Position numbers and translations under genes: made by a program. Below the pieces are notes generated by a model. It worked only from the letters and a program-made list of their open reading frames with translations. It did no database searches and was not told the origin of the DNA. 64,000 nt of DNA from Arthrobacter echini (lineage in GTDB: Bacteria > Actinomycetota > Actinomycetes > Actinomycetales > Micrococcaceae), in the NCBI RefSeq assembly GCF_008107445.1, contig NZ_VSLD01000002.1:248001-312000 (forward strand). The letters are read 5' to 3'. Shown here one piece after another: positions 56,123 to 64,000 of the stretch (its first letter is position 1; each line of letters starts with the position of its first letter).

Positions 56123-58746
56123 CACTCCCTGGCGTCGATCCTTCCTGGTCGACGTTCACGGACGTGCCCTCGACCAGCGGCGCAGACACCCCCGGGACCG
56201 CCCACCGCTGGCACTACCTCGACAACGGGGCCGGGCGCGACGGCGAACCGGTGCGGGGCACCCTGCTCTGCGTCCACGGCAACCCCACATTCTCCTATCT
56301 GTGGCGGGACTACCTGGCCGCTGGACTGGCCGCCGGCTGGCGGGTCGTGGCCGTGGATCAGCTGGACATGGGCTACTCCGCGCGCACCGGCGTGTTCCGT
56401 CGGCTTGCGGACCGCATCACCGATCTCGAGGATTTCGTCGCCGCCGTGGGCCTCGAGGGTCCGCTCGTCACCGTGGGGCACGACTGGGGTGGCGTGGTCA
56501 GCCTCGGCTACGCGAACCGGAACCGCGAATCGCTGGTGGGCATGATCCTCACCAACACGGCCATCCATCAGGACCCGGCCCGCCCCATCCCCGCGCTGCT
56601 CAGGCTCGCCCTGGCCAGGGGCGTCCACGGTCCCGGGACCCGCACCACGAGCACCTTCCTCGACGTGACGCTCGCCCTTGCCCGACCGCGGCTGGAAGCA
56701 GAGGTCCGTCGCGCGTACAAGAACCCCTATCATGGCATTGCTGCCCGTCACGGCATCGCCAACTTCGTCTCCGACATCCCCGTCGGGCCCGGACACCCCA
56801 GTCACCCGGCGCTCACCGCCGTGGCCGAGGGCATCCGGAGCATCACGGTCCCCGTCCTGATGATGTGGGGACCCCGCGATCCGATCTTCTCCGATCCCTA
56901 TCTCGAGGATCTCGCCCGGCGTCTCCCGCACGCGGACATCCACCGCTTCGAGGGCGCCGGCCACCTGGTGCAGGAGGACGCGGATACCGCCGCCACCGCC
57001 TTCCAATGGCTCGAGGCGCGCTCCGTGGGTCTCGACGCACCCGTCGCCCCGACGCACCGGCGCGCTGAGGGCGGCGGGTACACCCCGCTGGGGCAGCGCA
57101 TCACCGAGCTCGCGGCCGGACCGGACGGTACCTCCACGGCCGTCGCCGAAATGACTGCCGACGCAGCACCCCGGACGCTGTCCTGGCGCGCCCTCGAGGA
57201 CGACATCGCCGCCGTCGCCGCCGGACTCACGGCCCGCGGCCTGGGGCCCGGCAGCAGGGTGAGTCTGCTCGTCCCTCCGGGCGTGGATCTCACCGTGCTG
57301 ATCTACGCGTGCCTGCGCATCGGGGCCGTCATCGTCGTGGCGGACGCAGGCCTCGGGGCCCGCGGGTTGAGCCGCGCTGTGCGGGGAGCAGCCCCCGACG
57401 TCGTCATCGGCATCGAACGGGCCCTTTTCGCTGCGCGTGTGTTCGGCTGGCCCGGACGCCGCATCAGCGCCGCGCCGCTGTCCGCCGCCCGACGGTCCGC
57501 TCTGAAGGTCGACGCGTCCCTCGACGAGCTCCGGAGGACTCCGACCACCTCCCTCGGCCCTCCTGCCGGGGACGCTCACCCCGACGCAGATGCGGCGATC
57601 CTCTTCACCTCCGGCTCCACGGGACCGGCCAAGGGCGTCGTATACACCCACCGGCAGCTCAGCGCCATGCGTGACGCCGTCGAGCGCACCCTCCACCTCG
57701 CGCCCGGCACCGCACTCGTGGCGGGCTTCGCTCCGTTCGCCCTGCTCGGACCGGCACTCGGCGCCACCTCCGTCACCCCGGACATGGATGTCACCGCTCC
57801 CCGGACCCTCACCGCCCGGGCTCTGGCGGACGCTGCCGCAGCCATCGCTGCGGACGTCGTCTTCGCCTCGCCGGCGGCCCTGCGGAACGTCCTCGGGACG
57901 AGCGACGACCTCCCGGCGTCGGGCAGAGCCGCCCTGGGCCGTGTCCGGCTCCTGCTCTCGGCCGGTGCTCCGATTCCCGTCCCTCTCCTCGAAGCCGTCC
58001 AGGACCTCCTGCCCGCGGCCACCCTCCACACGCCGTACGGGATGACGGAGTCGCTCCTGGTCGCCGATGTGGATCTCGCGGGCATCCGCGCCGCCGCAGC
58101 TGCCACCAGCGCCGGTACGGAGGGCTCCGGCAACGGTGTGTGCGTGGGACGTCCGGTCCATGGAGCGCGCATTGCCATCGCACCGCTCGATGCGACCGGC
58201 ACTCCCGGTCCGGACGTGTCCACCACGCCCGGGGTGACGGGCGAGATCCTCGTCAGCGCCCCGCACGTCAAGGACCGCTACTTCCGCCTGTGGAAGACGC
58301 AGCAGCTGTCCGCCGGCACAGCGCCCTGGCACCGGACCGGCGACGTCGGGCACCTGGACGCCGAGGGGCGCCTCTGGGTGGAGGGCAGACTGGCACACGT
58401 CATCTCCTCTCCCGCAGGCGTCATCACACCGGTCGGGCCGGAGCAGGCCCTGGAGCAGCTCGACGGCGTCCGGCTGGCAGCCGTCGTCGGCGTCGGCCCG
58501 ACCGGCAACCAGGCCGTGGTCGCCGTCCTCGAGGTGGAACGTGCAGGACGTCGTCCGCGTCTGGCGGAGGAGGCCCTGACGCGGGACGCTCGGATCGCCG
58601 CCCGCGAGCTGGGAACGGAGCTGGCAGCGGTCATCGTCGTGCCACGGCTCCCCGTGGACATCCGCCACAATGCGAAGATCGACCGCACACGGGTGGCACG
58701 GTGGAGTGCCCGCTTCCTCGCGGGCGGGCGGGTGGGCTCGCTGTGA
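56116..58746 (+). CDS. oleBC: OleBC fusion: beta-lactone decarboxylase plus beta-lactone synthetase
   Basis: 876 residues. Residues 1-310 are an alpha/beta hydrolase of the haloalkane-dehalogenase branch: H54GNPTFSY oxyanion region, nucleophile D123 in TVGHDWGGVV and H283 in GAGHLVQE. This matches OleB, which splits CO2 from the beta-lactone to give the olefin. Residues about 325-876 are an ANL adenylate-forming enzyme: LFTSGSTGPAKGV from 496, PYGMTESLL around 640, and a C-terminal IRHNAKIDR block. This matches OleC, which makes the beta-lactone from the hydroxy acid with ATP. The fusion occurs in Micrococcus luteus and relatives. GTG start; the stop overlaps oleD by four bases. Confidence 0.93.
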   Translation: MVALPGVDPSWSTFTDVPSTSGADTPGTAHRWHYLDNGAGRDGEPVRGTLLCVHGNPTFSYLWRDYLAAGLAAGWRVVAVDQLDMGYSARTGVFRRLADRITDLEDFVAAVGLEGPLVTVGHDWGGVVSLGYANRNRESLVGMILTNTAIHQDPARPIPALLRLALARGVHGPGTRTTSTFLDVTLALARPRLEAEVRRAYKNPYHGIAARHGIANFVSDIPVGPGHPSHPALTAVAEGIRSITVPVLMMWGPRDPIFSDPYLEDLARRLPHADIHRFEGAGHLVQEDADTAATAFQWLEARSVGLDAPVAPTHRRAEGGGYTPLGQRITELAAGPDGTSTAVAEMTADAAPRTLSWRALEDDIAAVAAGLTARGLGPGSRVSLLVPPGVDLTVLIYACLRIGAVIVVADAGLGARGLSRAVRGAAPDVVIGIERALFAARVFGWPGRRISAAPLSAARRSALKVDASLDELRRTPTTSLGPPAGDAHPDADAAILFTSGSTGPAKGVVYTHRQLSAMRDAVERTLHLAPGTALVAGFAPFALLGPALGATSVTPDMDVTAPRTLTARALADAAAAIAADVVFASPAALRNVLGTSDDLPASGRAALGRVRLLLSAGAPIPVPLLEAVQDLLPAATLHTPYGMTESLLVADVDLAGIRAAAAATSAGTEGSGNGVCVGRPVHGARIAIAPLDATGTPGPDVSTTPGVTGEILVSAPHVKDRYFRLWKTQQLSAGTAPWHRTGDVGHLDAEGRLWVEGRLAHVISSPAGVITPVGPEQALEQLDGVRLAAVVGVGPTGNQAVVAVLEVERAGRRPRLAEEALTRDARIAARELGTELAAVIVVPRLPVDIRHNAKIDRTRVARWSARFLAGGRVGSL

Positions 58747-59711
58747 CGGTCCTGGTGACCGGCGCGAGCGGCATGCTCGGGCGCGCCGTCGCCCGACAGC
58801 TGCTGGCCGACGGCACGCCCGTCCGCACCTTCCAGCGGACACCCTCGGGTGTGCCCGGGGTAGACGACCACCTCGGATCCGTCGACGACGGCGTAGCGGT
58901 CCGCGCCGCCGTGCAGGGCTGCTCGGGCGTTATCCATCTCGCCGCGAAGGTCTCGTTCACCGGAGCGGCCGCGGACTTCGACCGCATCAACGTCGAGGGC
59001 ACCCGACTGGTCCTCGAGTCCGCCCGGGCGGCCGGTGTGCGCGACGTCGTGTACGTCTCCTCGCCGTCGGTCGCCCACAGCGGCGCCTCGCTGATCGGTG
59101 TGCCGGCCGGTCCCGCGGATCCTGTGCACGCCCGAGGCAATTACGCCCGCACGAAAGCCGTTGCGGAGCTGCTGGCCCTCGCGGGCTCGGCCCCGGACTT
59201 CCGTGTCGCCGCCGTGCGACCCCATATCGTCTGGGGACCCGGGGACACCCAGCTCGTCCAGCGCGTCATCGATCGTGCCCGCGCCCGCCGCCTGCCACTG
59301 CTCGACGGCGGCGCCGCCCTCATCGACACCACCTATGTGGACAACGCCGCGACCGCCATCGTCGCGTGCCTCGACCGCATGGACCAGGCCCAGGGGCAGG
59401 CACTGGTGGTCACGAACGGTGAACCGCGTCCCATCGCAGAGCTGATCGCCGCAATATGTCGCTCCGGCGGTGTGGCACCACCACGCTGGTCGATTCCGGG
59501 ATCTCTCGCGCGCAGCGCCGGAGCGGTGATCGAGCGCAGCTGGCAGCGAGCCGGTCGGACCGGGGAACCACCCATGACGCGGTTCCTCGCAGAGCAGCTG
59601 TCCACCGCTCACTGGTTCGACCAGCGCCATACCCGGAGCGTGCTCCACTGGACACCCGCGGTCGGCCTCGACGAGGGCTTCGACCGGCTGGCCTCGCACT
59701 ACCGCCGCTGA
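58743..59711 (+). CDS. oleD: OleD, NADPH-dependent 2-alkyl-3-ketoacid reductase
   Basis: Extended short-chain dehydrogenase, 322 residues. VLVTGASGMLGRAVARQLL is the nucleotide motif; VVYVSSPSVAH and the catalytic YARTKAVAE (YxxxK) follow; RPHIVWGPGDTQ and DTTYVDNAATAI are typical of the 3-beta-hydroxysteroid-dehydrogenase-like branch. It reduces the OleA product to the hydroxy acid used by OleC. GTG start coupled to oleBC. It ends the operon, before a perfect 21-bp hairpin. Confidence 0.92.
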   Translation: MTVLVTGASGMLGRAVARQLLADGTPVRTFQRTPSGVPGVDDHLGSVDDGVAVRAAVQGCSGVIHLAAKVSFTGAAADFDRINVEGTRLVLESARAAGVRDVVYVSSPSVAHSGASLIGVPAGPADPVHARGNYARTKAVAELLALAGSAPDFRVAAVRPHIVWGPGDTQLVQRVIDRARARRLPLLDGGAALIDTTYVDNAATAIVACLDRMDQAQGQALVVTNGEPRPIAELIAAICRSGGVAPPRWSIPGSLARSAGAVIERSWQRAGRTGEPPMTRFLAEQLSTAHWFDQRHTRSVLHWTPAVGLDEGFDRLASHYRR

Positions 59712-59760
59712 CGCAGGCCATGGGGGCCAGGCGTCCGGCTGCCGATGGACGACCATCCGG

Positions 59761-59805
59761 GAATGACGAAGGACGGGATGCTTTGCATCCCGTCCTTCGT
59801 CATTC
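59761..59805. terminator. Perfect 21-bp hairpin between oleD and the NlpC/P60 gene
   Basis: Arms 59761-59781 and 59785-59805 are exact reverse complements around TTT. It lies between convergent genes and probably ends both transcripts, though without a T-run. Confidence 0.8.
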
Positions 59806-59844
59806 GATCACGTCATCACCGGCGCAATGCCGGCAACTCGGCTC

Positions 59845-60645
59845 CTAGCGCGTGTAGTAGCCGTCCAGCGCCATGGCGTTGACCGAGTGTACGACCGTGC
59901 CCTGGCTCGCGTTGAGGGCACTGATCATCTGGCCGTTGCCGAGGTAGATACCGACGTGGCCGCCACCGTTCTGGCTCACGAGGTCGCCCGGCTGGGGGTT
60001 CGAAGTGGGGGTCATCGACGCGATCTGGTCCCAGCTGACGCGGGGCATGTCGATGCCGTTCTGGGCGTAGGCCCACTGGACGAAGCTCGAGCAGTCCCAG
60101 GTGCCGAAGCCGCTTCCACCGTAGACGTAACCCTGGCCTTCACCCTGCATGGCCGTTCCGGCGATGCCGGACATCGAGCTCTGGCGGACGACGGGCTTGT
60201 TGGACTGCAGGCTGATGCCCGAGCTGGCAGCAGCAGCGGGTGCGGCGACCGGAGCGGCCGCGGCGGGTGCGTACGTTGCGGCGGGTGCATAGGTGGTCGC
60301 TGCGGGAGCGTAGGTGGTTGCTGCGGGAGCAGCCCACTGGGCGCCGGCGGCTGCCGGAACGCCCCACTGGTCGGTGGTGTAGGTGCGCGTTCCGCTTGCG
60401 TCCCACTCGGTGACGGTGTAGACGCCGCTGGTGGCGGCCTGCGTGGTGACAGGCGCTGCATTGAGCTCACCGGCTGCGCTGGCGGGCAGTGCTGCACCGA
60501 GCATGAGGCCTGAGGCTGCAACGACGACGGCGGCGGGCTTACCGGCCACCGAGGCGCTCATGGTCACAGCACGCGATGCGGTGACGAAGGGGTTGATGCG
60601 TGCGGGGACGGCGCGGTGGCGCGCTGAAAAAGTGTTCTTGGACAA
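59845..60645 (-). CDS. Secreted NlpC/P60 peptidoglycan hydrolase
   Basis: Predicted D-Glu-diaminoacid-type endopeptidase acting on wall peptides. 266 residues: a long basic signal sequence (SKNTFSARHRAVPAR, then AAVVVAASGLMLGAALPASA), a short YTVTEW.. segment, a linker of TYAPAA-type repeats at about 110-140, and the catalytic domain with C185 in WDCSSFVQWAYAQNG and H230 in GGGHVGIYLG. The TTG at 60645 is the start: GGGAAAGG lies seven bases upstream, and longer in-frame starts fall inside a riboswitch. Expression is probably set by c-di-AMP through that leader. Confidence 0.88.
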   Translation of the reverse strand: MSKNTFSARHRAVPARINPFVTASRAVTMSASVAGKPAAVVVAASGLMLGAALPASAAGELNAAPVTTQAATSGVYTVTEWDASGTRTYTTDQWGVPAAAGAQWAAPAATTYAPAATTYAPAATYAPAAAAPVAAPAAAASSGISLQSNKPVVRQSSMSGIAGTAMQGEGQGYVYGGSGFGTWDCSSFVQWAYAQNGIDMPRVSWDQIASMTPTSNPQPGDLVSQNGGGHVGIYLGNGQMISALNASQGTVVHSVNAMALDGYYTR

Positions 60646-60654
60646 GTTGATGCC

Positions 60655-60808
60655 TTTCCCAATGCCTGCGAAGTTAGCTGTCGGGTTCGGATGGGACATC
60701 CGGACACTCTGTTCATCACGCAAGCGCCCCAACGCTGGTGATAGGTGTCTTTACCCCTAGGACTCCTGAAGGAATCCACTACTGGTTCCCCCGCCCCTGT
60801 CGAATGTG
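60655..60808 (-). promoter_or_regulatory. Cyclic di-AMP riboswitch (ydaO-yuaA type)
   Basis: On the minus strand the leader contains GCGGGGGAACCAGT near its 5' side, CCTAGGGGTAAAGACACC in the middle, and GAACCCGACAGCTAACTTCG followed by CAGGCATTGGGAAAGG at the 3' side. These are the conserved blocks of the ydaO motif, in order and at usual spacing, directly before a wall-hydrolase gene, its classic target in actinobacteria. The 3' end abuts the ribosome site. Outer boundaries are approximate because P1 pairing is not obvious. Confidence 0.82.
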
Positions 60809-60891
60809 TTGAGCGAACGGTCCGTCCTCATCGACAGGGCTAGGCAGTGTGAGGATGGGCGCTCATCCATCGTGGATCGAACGCGAGATCT

Positions 60892-60920
60892 ACGGTACGG
60901 GGTGGGAACGACATTGTCAC
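60892..60920 (-). promoter_or_regulatory. Candidate promoter of the riboswitch/NlpC transcript
   Basis: GTGACA (60915-60920) and TACCGT (60892-60897) are 17 bases apart on the minus strand, close to the actinobacterial housekeeping TTGACA/TANNNT pattern. It would give a leader of about 240 bases including the riboswitch. Confidence 0.45.
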
Positions 60921-60988
60921 GTTAAGGTCACGAGCATGTGGATTCCGCTGTTTTGCCTAACGAGCCGGCCTCCCGTGAGCGCAACGGA

Positions 60989-61951
60989 TCAGGTCCTGGC
61001 GTTGCGGGGTCTGGGCTGGCACCGGGGGCACACGGAGGATGACCTGCCCATGAACGCTTCCCGCCGGATCAGCGTCGCCCGCCCCTCAGCGGCGCACCTG
61101 CTGCACGGCAGACCCGCCCGCCCGTAGGCCCGGAGCTCGCGGGCGAAGTAGCCGGAGGAGCCGTTCACGTTGACGTACAGCGCATCGAAGCTGGTGCCGC
61201 CCGCGTCCAGGGCGCGGGTCATGACCGATGTGACGGCGTCGACGATCCGGTGCGTGTCGGGACGCCGCATCGTGTCGGTGGGGCGCGCATAGTGCATCTT
61301 CGCGGCCCACAGGGCCTCATCGGCGTAGATGTTCCCGATGCCGGAGATGAGGCCCTGGTCGAGCAGGGCTCGCTTGAGGCCGGTCCTCCGTGCACGGAGA
61401 CGGTCATGGAACGCCTCCATCGAGAACACGGTGTCCAGGGGGTCACGCGCAATGTGGGCGGCCTGGTGCGGGATCAGCGGCAGGAGTCCGTCTCCGAGGC
61501 CCCCGGGCAGATGATCCGGCGTGGGCTCCAACTCCGTGACGAACATGCCGCCGAAGATGCGCTGGTCCACGAAGCGCAGCTCGGTGGGGAGTGCTGCGCC
61601 GTCGTCCCCGTGCGCAGCGGAGAGCCCGAGTCGGACCTTGAGGTGCTTCTCAGCGGGTGCTTCGGGATCCTCGATGAGCAGTTGACCACTCATTCCGAGA
61701 TGGGCCATCAGTGCCACGTGCGGACTGTCCGAGGCGCGGCCGGGCTCCTCGAGGATGAGCCACAGGAACTTGCCACGCCGTACGACGTCCCGGACCCGGG
61801 AGCCGGCAACGGTACCGATGAAGTCCTCCGGGCCTGCGACGTGACGGCGCAGCGAACGTGCATCGAGGATCTGGACGTCCTCGATGGTGCGACCTGTCAC
61901 CCAGCGGGCCAGGCCGCGTCGCACCACCTCCACCTCGGGGAGCTCGGGCAC
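60989..61951 (-). CDS. mutM: Formamidopyrimidine-DNA glycosylase
   Basis: Excises 8-oxoguanine and formamidopyrimidines and nicks the strand. 320 residues, starting (M)[16 protein letters not shown] with catalytic Pro2 and Glu3; [10 protein letters not shown] holds the conserved Lys; the helix-two-turn-helix is [20 protein letters not shown]; the C-terminal zinc finger has CSRC and CPRC. GTG start immediately after the rnc stop (TGAGTG). Confidence 0.96.
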   Translation of the reverse strand: MPELPEVEVVRRGLARWVTGRTIEDVQILDARSLRRHVAGPEDFIGTVAGSRVRDVVRRGKFLWLILEEPGRASDSPHVALMAHLGMSGQLLIEDPEAPAEKHLKVRLGLSAAHGDDGAALPTELRFVDQRIFGGMFVTELEPTPDHLPGGLGDGLLPLIPHQAAHIARDPLDTVFSMEAFHDRLRARRTGLKRALLDQGLISGIGNIYADEALWAAKMHYARPTDTMRRPDTHRIVDAVTSVMTRALDAGGTSFDALYVNVNGSSGYFARELRAYGRAGLPCSRCAAEGRATLIRREAFMGRSSSVCPRCQPRPRNART

Positions 61952-62668
61952 TCAGCGTTCTCTGACCGGGCGGCAGGATGCGGGATCGGCCTCCGCAGCC
62001 AGCATCGTCCAGGACTGGGCAGCCGCGGCCTGCTCGGCGTCCTTCTTGGACGGACCGCGGCCGGATCCGTATTCAACCGTGCCGATCTGAAGGCGCGCGG
62101 TGAAGGTACGGGCATGGTCCGGACCCGTGCCCTCCACACGGTAGTCGATCAGCCCCAGGCGCCGCGCAGCGGCCGTCTCCTGGATCCGCGTCTTCCAGTC
62201 GGTGCCCTCGCCGAGGACGGCCGAATCCTGCAGGAGCGGGCCGATGAGTCGCATGACCATGGCTCGGGCTGTCTCGATCCCATGACTGAGATAGGCGGCT
62301 CCGATCACGGCCTCCATGGTGTCGGCGAGGATGGAGGCCTTGTCACGCCCGTTCGTGAGCTTCTCGCCCTGACCGAGCAGCACATGGCTTCCGAGATCCA
62401 GGCCGCGCGCGACGCCGGCGAGGGCCTTCGTGCTCACCACTGCACTCCGTCGCTTGGCGAGGTCTCCCTCGGACAGCGTCGGATTGTCGCGATAGAGCGC
62501 GTCGGTGACCGCAAGTCCCAGCACCGAGTCCCCCAGGAACTCGAGCCGCTCGTTGGTGGGGATCCCGCCGCGCTCGTAGGCGTAGGACCGGTGCGTCAGG
62601 GCAAGACGAAGCGTCCCGGGGTCTATATCGACCCCGAGACGCTTCGTGAGCTCTGCGCTATTCGTCAC
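61952..62668 (-). CDS. rnc: Ribonuclease III
   Basis: Cleaves double-stranded RNA in rRNA and mRNA processing. 238 residues: ERLEFLGDSVLGLAVTDALY with the signature acidic residues, ILADTMEAVIGAAYLS with the second metal site, and a C-terminal dsRNA-binding domain (DWKTRIQETAAARRLG .. GRGPSKKDAEQAAAAQ). GTG 62668 is preferred over GTG 62704 because homologues begin at this point. It is between rpmF and mutM, the usual order. Confidence 0.94.
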   Translation of the reverse strand: MTNSAELTKRLGVDIDPGTLRLALTHRSYAYERGGIPTNERLEFLGDSVLGLAVTDALYRDNPTLSEGDLAKRRSAVVSTKALAGVARGLDLGSHVLLGQGEKLTNGRDKASILADTMEAVIGAAYLSHGIETARAMVMRLIGPLLQDSAVLGEGTDWKTRIQETAAARRLGLIDYRVEGTGPDHARTFTARLQIGTVEYGSGRGPSKKDAEQAAAAQSWTMLAAEADPASCRPVRER

Positions 62669-62734
62669 GATTGCTTCTGTTGATCTGGCATCCGGTGCAC
62701 GCACCCCGATCGGGCACGATGGCGGCGGTCTGGA

Positions 62735-62938
62735 TCAGACGTCGGCGACCTTGCGGCCCTTGTACTCCAGGAACAGCGGCGTGCCTGCCGAGTCCGTGAC
62801 GACCTTCGCCTGATGCGCGAGGCTGTAGGTGACACGGCCGTTCTCGAGGGTCTTGACCAGCTTGGGCGCGGTGGCCTTCCACTGGGACCGGCGTGCGCGG
62901 GTATTCGCGCGGGACATCTTCCGCTTCGGGACAGCCAC
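62735..62938 (-). CDS. rpmF: 50S ribosomal protein L32
   Basis: 67 residues, basic, beginning [21 protein letters not shown] as in bacterial L32. No zinc cysteines, so the zinc-free form. GTG start two bases after the yceD stop; both genes are co-transcribed as in most bacteria. Confidence 0.95.
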   Translation of the reverse strand: MAVPKRKMSRANTRARRSQWKATAPKLVKTLENGRVTYSLAHQAKVVTDSAGTPLFLEYKGRKVADV

Positions 62939-62940
62939 GG

Positions 62941-63528
62941 CTAACTCTCTTCTCTCTCGTCTGACTCTGACTTGGTTGCCGCGTCACTCTCTGCGGCGGT
63001 GCCCGTCAACCCTGCGAGGGCTGACCAGCGAGGATCCAAAACTTCGTGGTGATGGTCGGGATCGTCGTTGAGGCGGGCCCCACATTCGGAGCACAACCCC
63101 TTGCAATCCTCCCGGCACACCGGCTGGAACGGCAGCGATGTGACCACTGCATCCCGTAGGACGGGTTCCAGGGCGACTGCATCGCCCTCCACCCGGTACT
63201 GCTCTTCATCCTCGCCCAACAGTGACTCGGAGTCGCTGTAGAAGAAGAGTTCCTGAATGTCCACATCGCGCTCGAACCGCAGGGGCTCCAGGCAGCGCCC
63301 ACACTCGCCGGTCACTTCCACACTCGCGGTCCCCGACACCAGGATGCCTTCGTGGACCGACTCGAAGCGCAGGTCGAGGTCCATGATGGAACCCTCCTGC
63401 ACGCCGACCAGGGCTACGCCGAAGTCCTTGGGTGCCGGTACATGTTCTTCAATTGTCCGCATGCTTCCCGGACTGCGTCCGAGGTCCTTGACACTGAATG
63501 TCAAAGGCGAACTGAGATCGCTTTTAAT
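62941..63528 (-). CDS. YceD/DUF177 23S rRNA accumulation protein, apparent ATT start
   Basis: 195 residues. [30 protein letters not shown] and [24 protein letters not shown] are the DUF177 blocks, with four or more Cys that may bind zinc. E. coli YceD affects 23S rRNA levels. No ATG or GTG exists at the 5' end. AGGAG lies five bases before an ATT at 63526-63528, and from there the N-terminus reads [16 protein letters not shown], which includes the SPL.FSVKDLG start seen in relatives. The TTG at 63504 has no ribosome site and would cut this off. Confidence 0.88.
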   Translation of the reverse strand: MKSDLSSPLTFSVKDLGRSPGSMRTIEEHVPAPKDFGVALVGVQEGSIMDLDLRFESVHEGILVSGTASVEVTGECGRCLEPLRFERDVDIQELFFYSDSESLLGEDEEQYRVEGDAVALEPVLRDAVVTSLPFQPVCREDCKGLCSECGARLNDDPDHHHEVLDPRWSALAGLTGTAAESDAATKSESDEREES

Positions 63529-63743
63529 GGTGACTCCTGTAGAACATATGACCGACGAATCATTCTAGCCTGCCCGGACCGGCAGCCCCAAAACACCGCG
63601 CGTGGCCTACGCCCGGCCGGCCTGCGCCCGGGCCGTGTGAGGTCCACGTAGGGCGGAGCCCCGCACCTTGAGCATCACCAGAGCCGACACGCGTCCGAAT
63701 CTCCGCCGCCTCTGGACATGCCCCTCATCTCGCGCCTCGGCGG

Positions 63744-64000
63744 TCAGACTGATCGGTGCCGCAGCCTATGGCCGACGACGGCAAGGACGAGTGCGAGTCC
63801 CTCGGCGACAGCGGTGATGGTCTTCGTGGTGTACCAGATGGGCTCATACATGGACGGGATGGGCCCGATCGTGGGGACCTGCACGTACCGGTAGAGCAGG
63901 ACCGCCGCGAGGGAGGCCAGCGCCACCAGTGCCGCCAGAAGAAAGGCTCTGCCGGTCCCTCTGAGGAGGACATAGAGTCCGGACAGGACGGCGACCGCGG
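63744..64000 (-). CDS. Membrane protein, C-terminal part (5' end beyond window)
   Basis: At least 84 residues open to the window edge. Three hydrophobic stretches are visible (AVAVLSGLYVLL, FLLAALVALASLAAVLLY, TAVAEGLALVLAVVG), with YVQVPTIGPIPSMYEPIWY between the second and third and a basic end (HRLRHRSV). The pattern resembles small conserved actinobacterial membrane proteins with a GP.P.MYEP.WY loop; I know no function. The true start lies outside. Confidence 0.6.
   Translation of the reverse strand, partial: AVAVLSGLYVLLRGTGRAFLLAALVALASLAAVLLYRYVQVPTIGPIPSMYEPIWYTTKTITAVAEGLALVLAVVGHRLRHRSV

Noticed and set aside
55894-58842. Open frame of about 980 codons opposite oleBC
   Set aside because: Antisense shadow; the plus strand carries intact hydrolase and adenylation motifs.
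60646-60732. Longer start for the NlpC/P60 gene (ATG at 60699 or 60732)
   Set aside because: These codons fall in conserved parts of the c-di-AMP riboswitch, whereas TTG 60645 has GGGAAAGG at seven bases and a normal signal peptide.

Overview
The window is a high-GC stretch of ordinary actinobacterial chromosome. Gene content and order point to the Micrococcaceae (Arthrobacter/Micrococcus relatives). The evidence is an EttA-SsbB pair, DUF3052-aceE-PucR regulator-fabD-fabH-acpP-fabF-DUF3145, an ffh-rpsP-khpA-rimM-trmD-rplS-lepB-rnhB-DUF2469-yraN-comM-dprA-xerC block, a yceD-rpmF-rnc-mutM-smc-ftsY block, an MptB-like mannosyltransferase and an oleBC fusion. GTG and TTG starts are frequent. I see no phage, insertion sequence, CRISPR array or defence island. 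The family assignment is an inference from gene content.

Layout. 0-9 kb: two acyl-CoA thioesterases, ettA, an ssb paralogue, tRNA-Arg, a polyprenol-mannose glycosyltransferase, orn, tRNA-His, an acyl-CoA dehydrogenase and def. 9-23 kb: an MFS exporter, the RNase P RNA, yaaA, an RNase HI/VOC fusion, a coiled-coil zinc-ribbon protein, a Nif3 protein, msrA, cysK-cysE, gnd, rlmN, tRNA-Val, a secreted repeat protein, a sirtuin-peroxiredoxin pair and DUF3052. 23-32 kb: aceE and the type II fatty-acid synthase operon with its PucR/FasR-type regulator. 32-44 kb (minus strand): the translation, secretion, RNase H and DNA-uptake block. 44-51 kb: zwf, amtB, an ArsR-SRPBCC pair, ftsY and an MFS transporter. 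51-64 kb: smc, the olefin operon oleA-oleBC-oleD, a riboswitch-controlled NlpC/P60 hydrolase, mutM, rnc, rpmF, yceD and a partial membrane protein.

How the genes work together. Pyruvate dehydrogenase E1 supplies acetyl-CoA next to the genes that make malonyl-ACP-dependent fatty acids. A near-repeated 17-bp inverted sequence lies in front of both the fasR-like gene and fabD, suggesting shared control. The ole operon condenses two fatty acyl-CoAs head to head into long-chain olefins. The minus-strand blocks combine co-translational targeting (ffh, ftsY, two signal peptidases), ribosome assembly (rpsP, rimM, trmD, rplS, khpA) and genome maintenance (smc, rnc, mutM, rnhB, xerC, comM, dprA).

The points most worth a second look are: an O6-alkylguanine transferase homologue whose active-site Cys is Gly; an acyl-CoA dehydrogenase lacking Glu at both usual catalytic-base positions; an RNase HI/VOC fusion; paired candidate FasR operators; a c-di-AMP (ydaO-type) riboswitch before the NlpC/P60 gene; an apparent ATT start codon for the YceD/DUF177 gene; and three exact-length 78-bp repeats in a secreted proline-rich protein.
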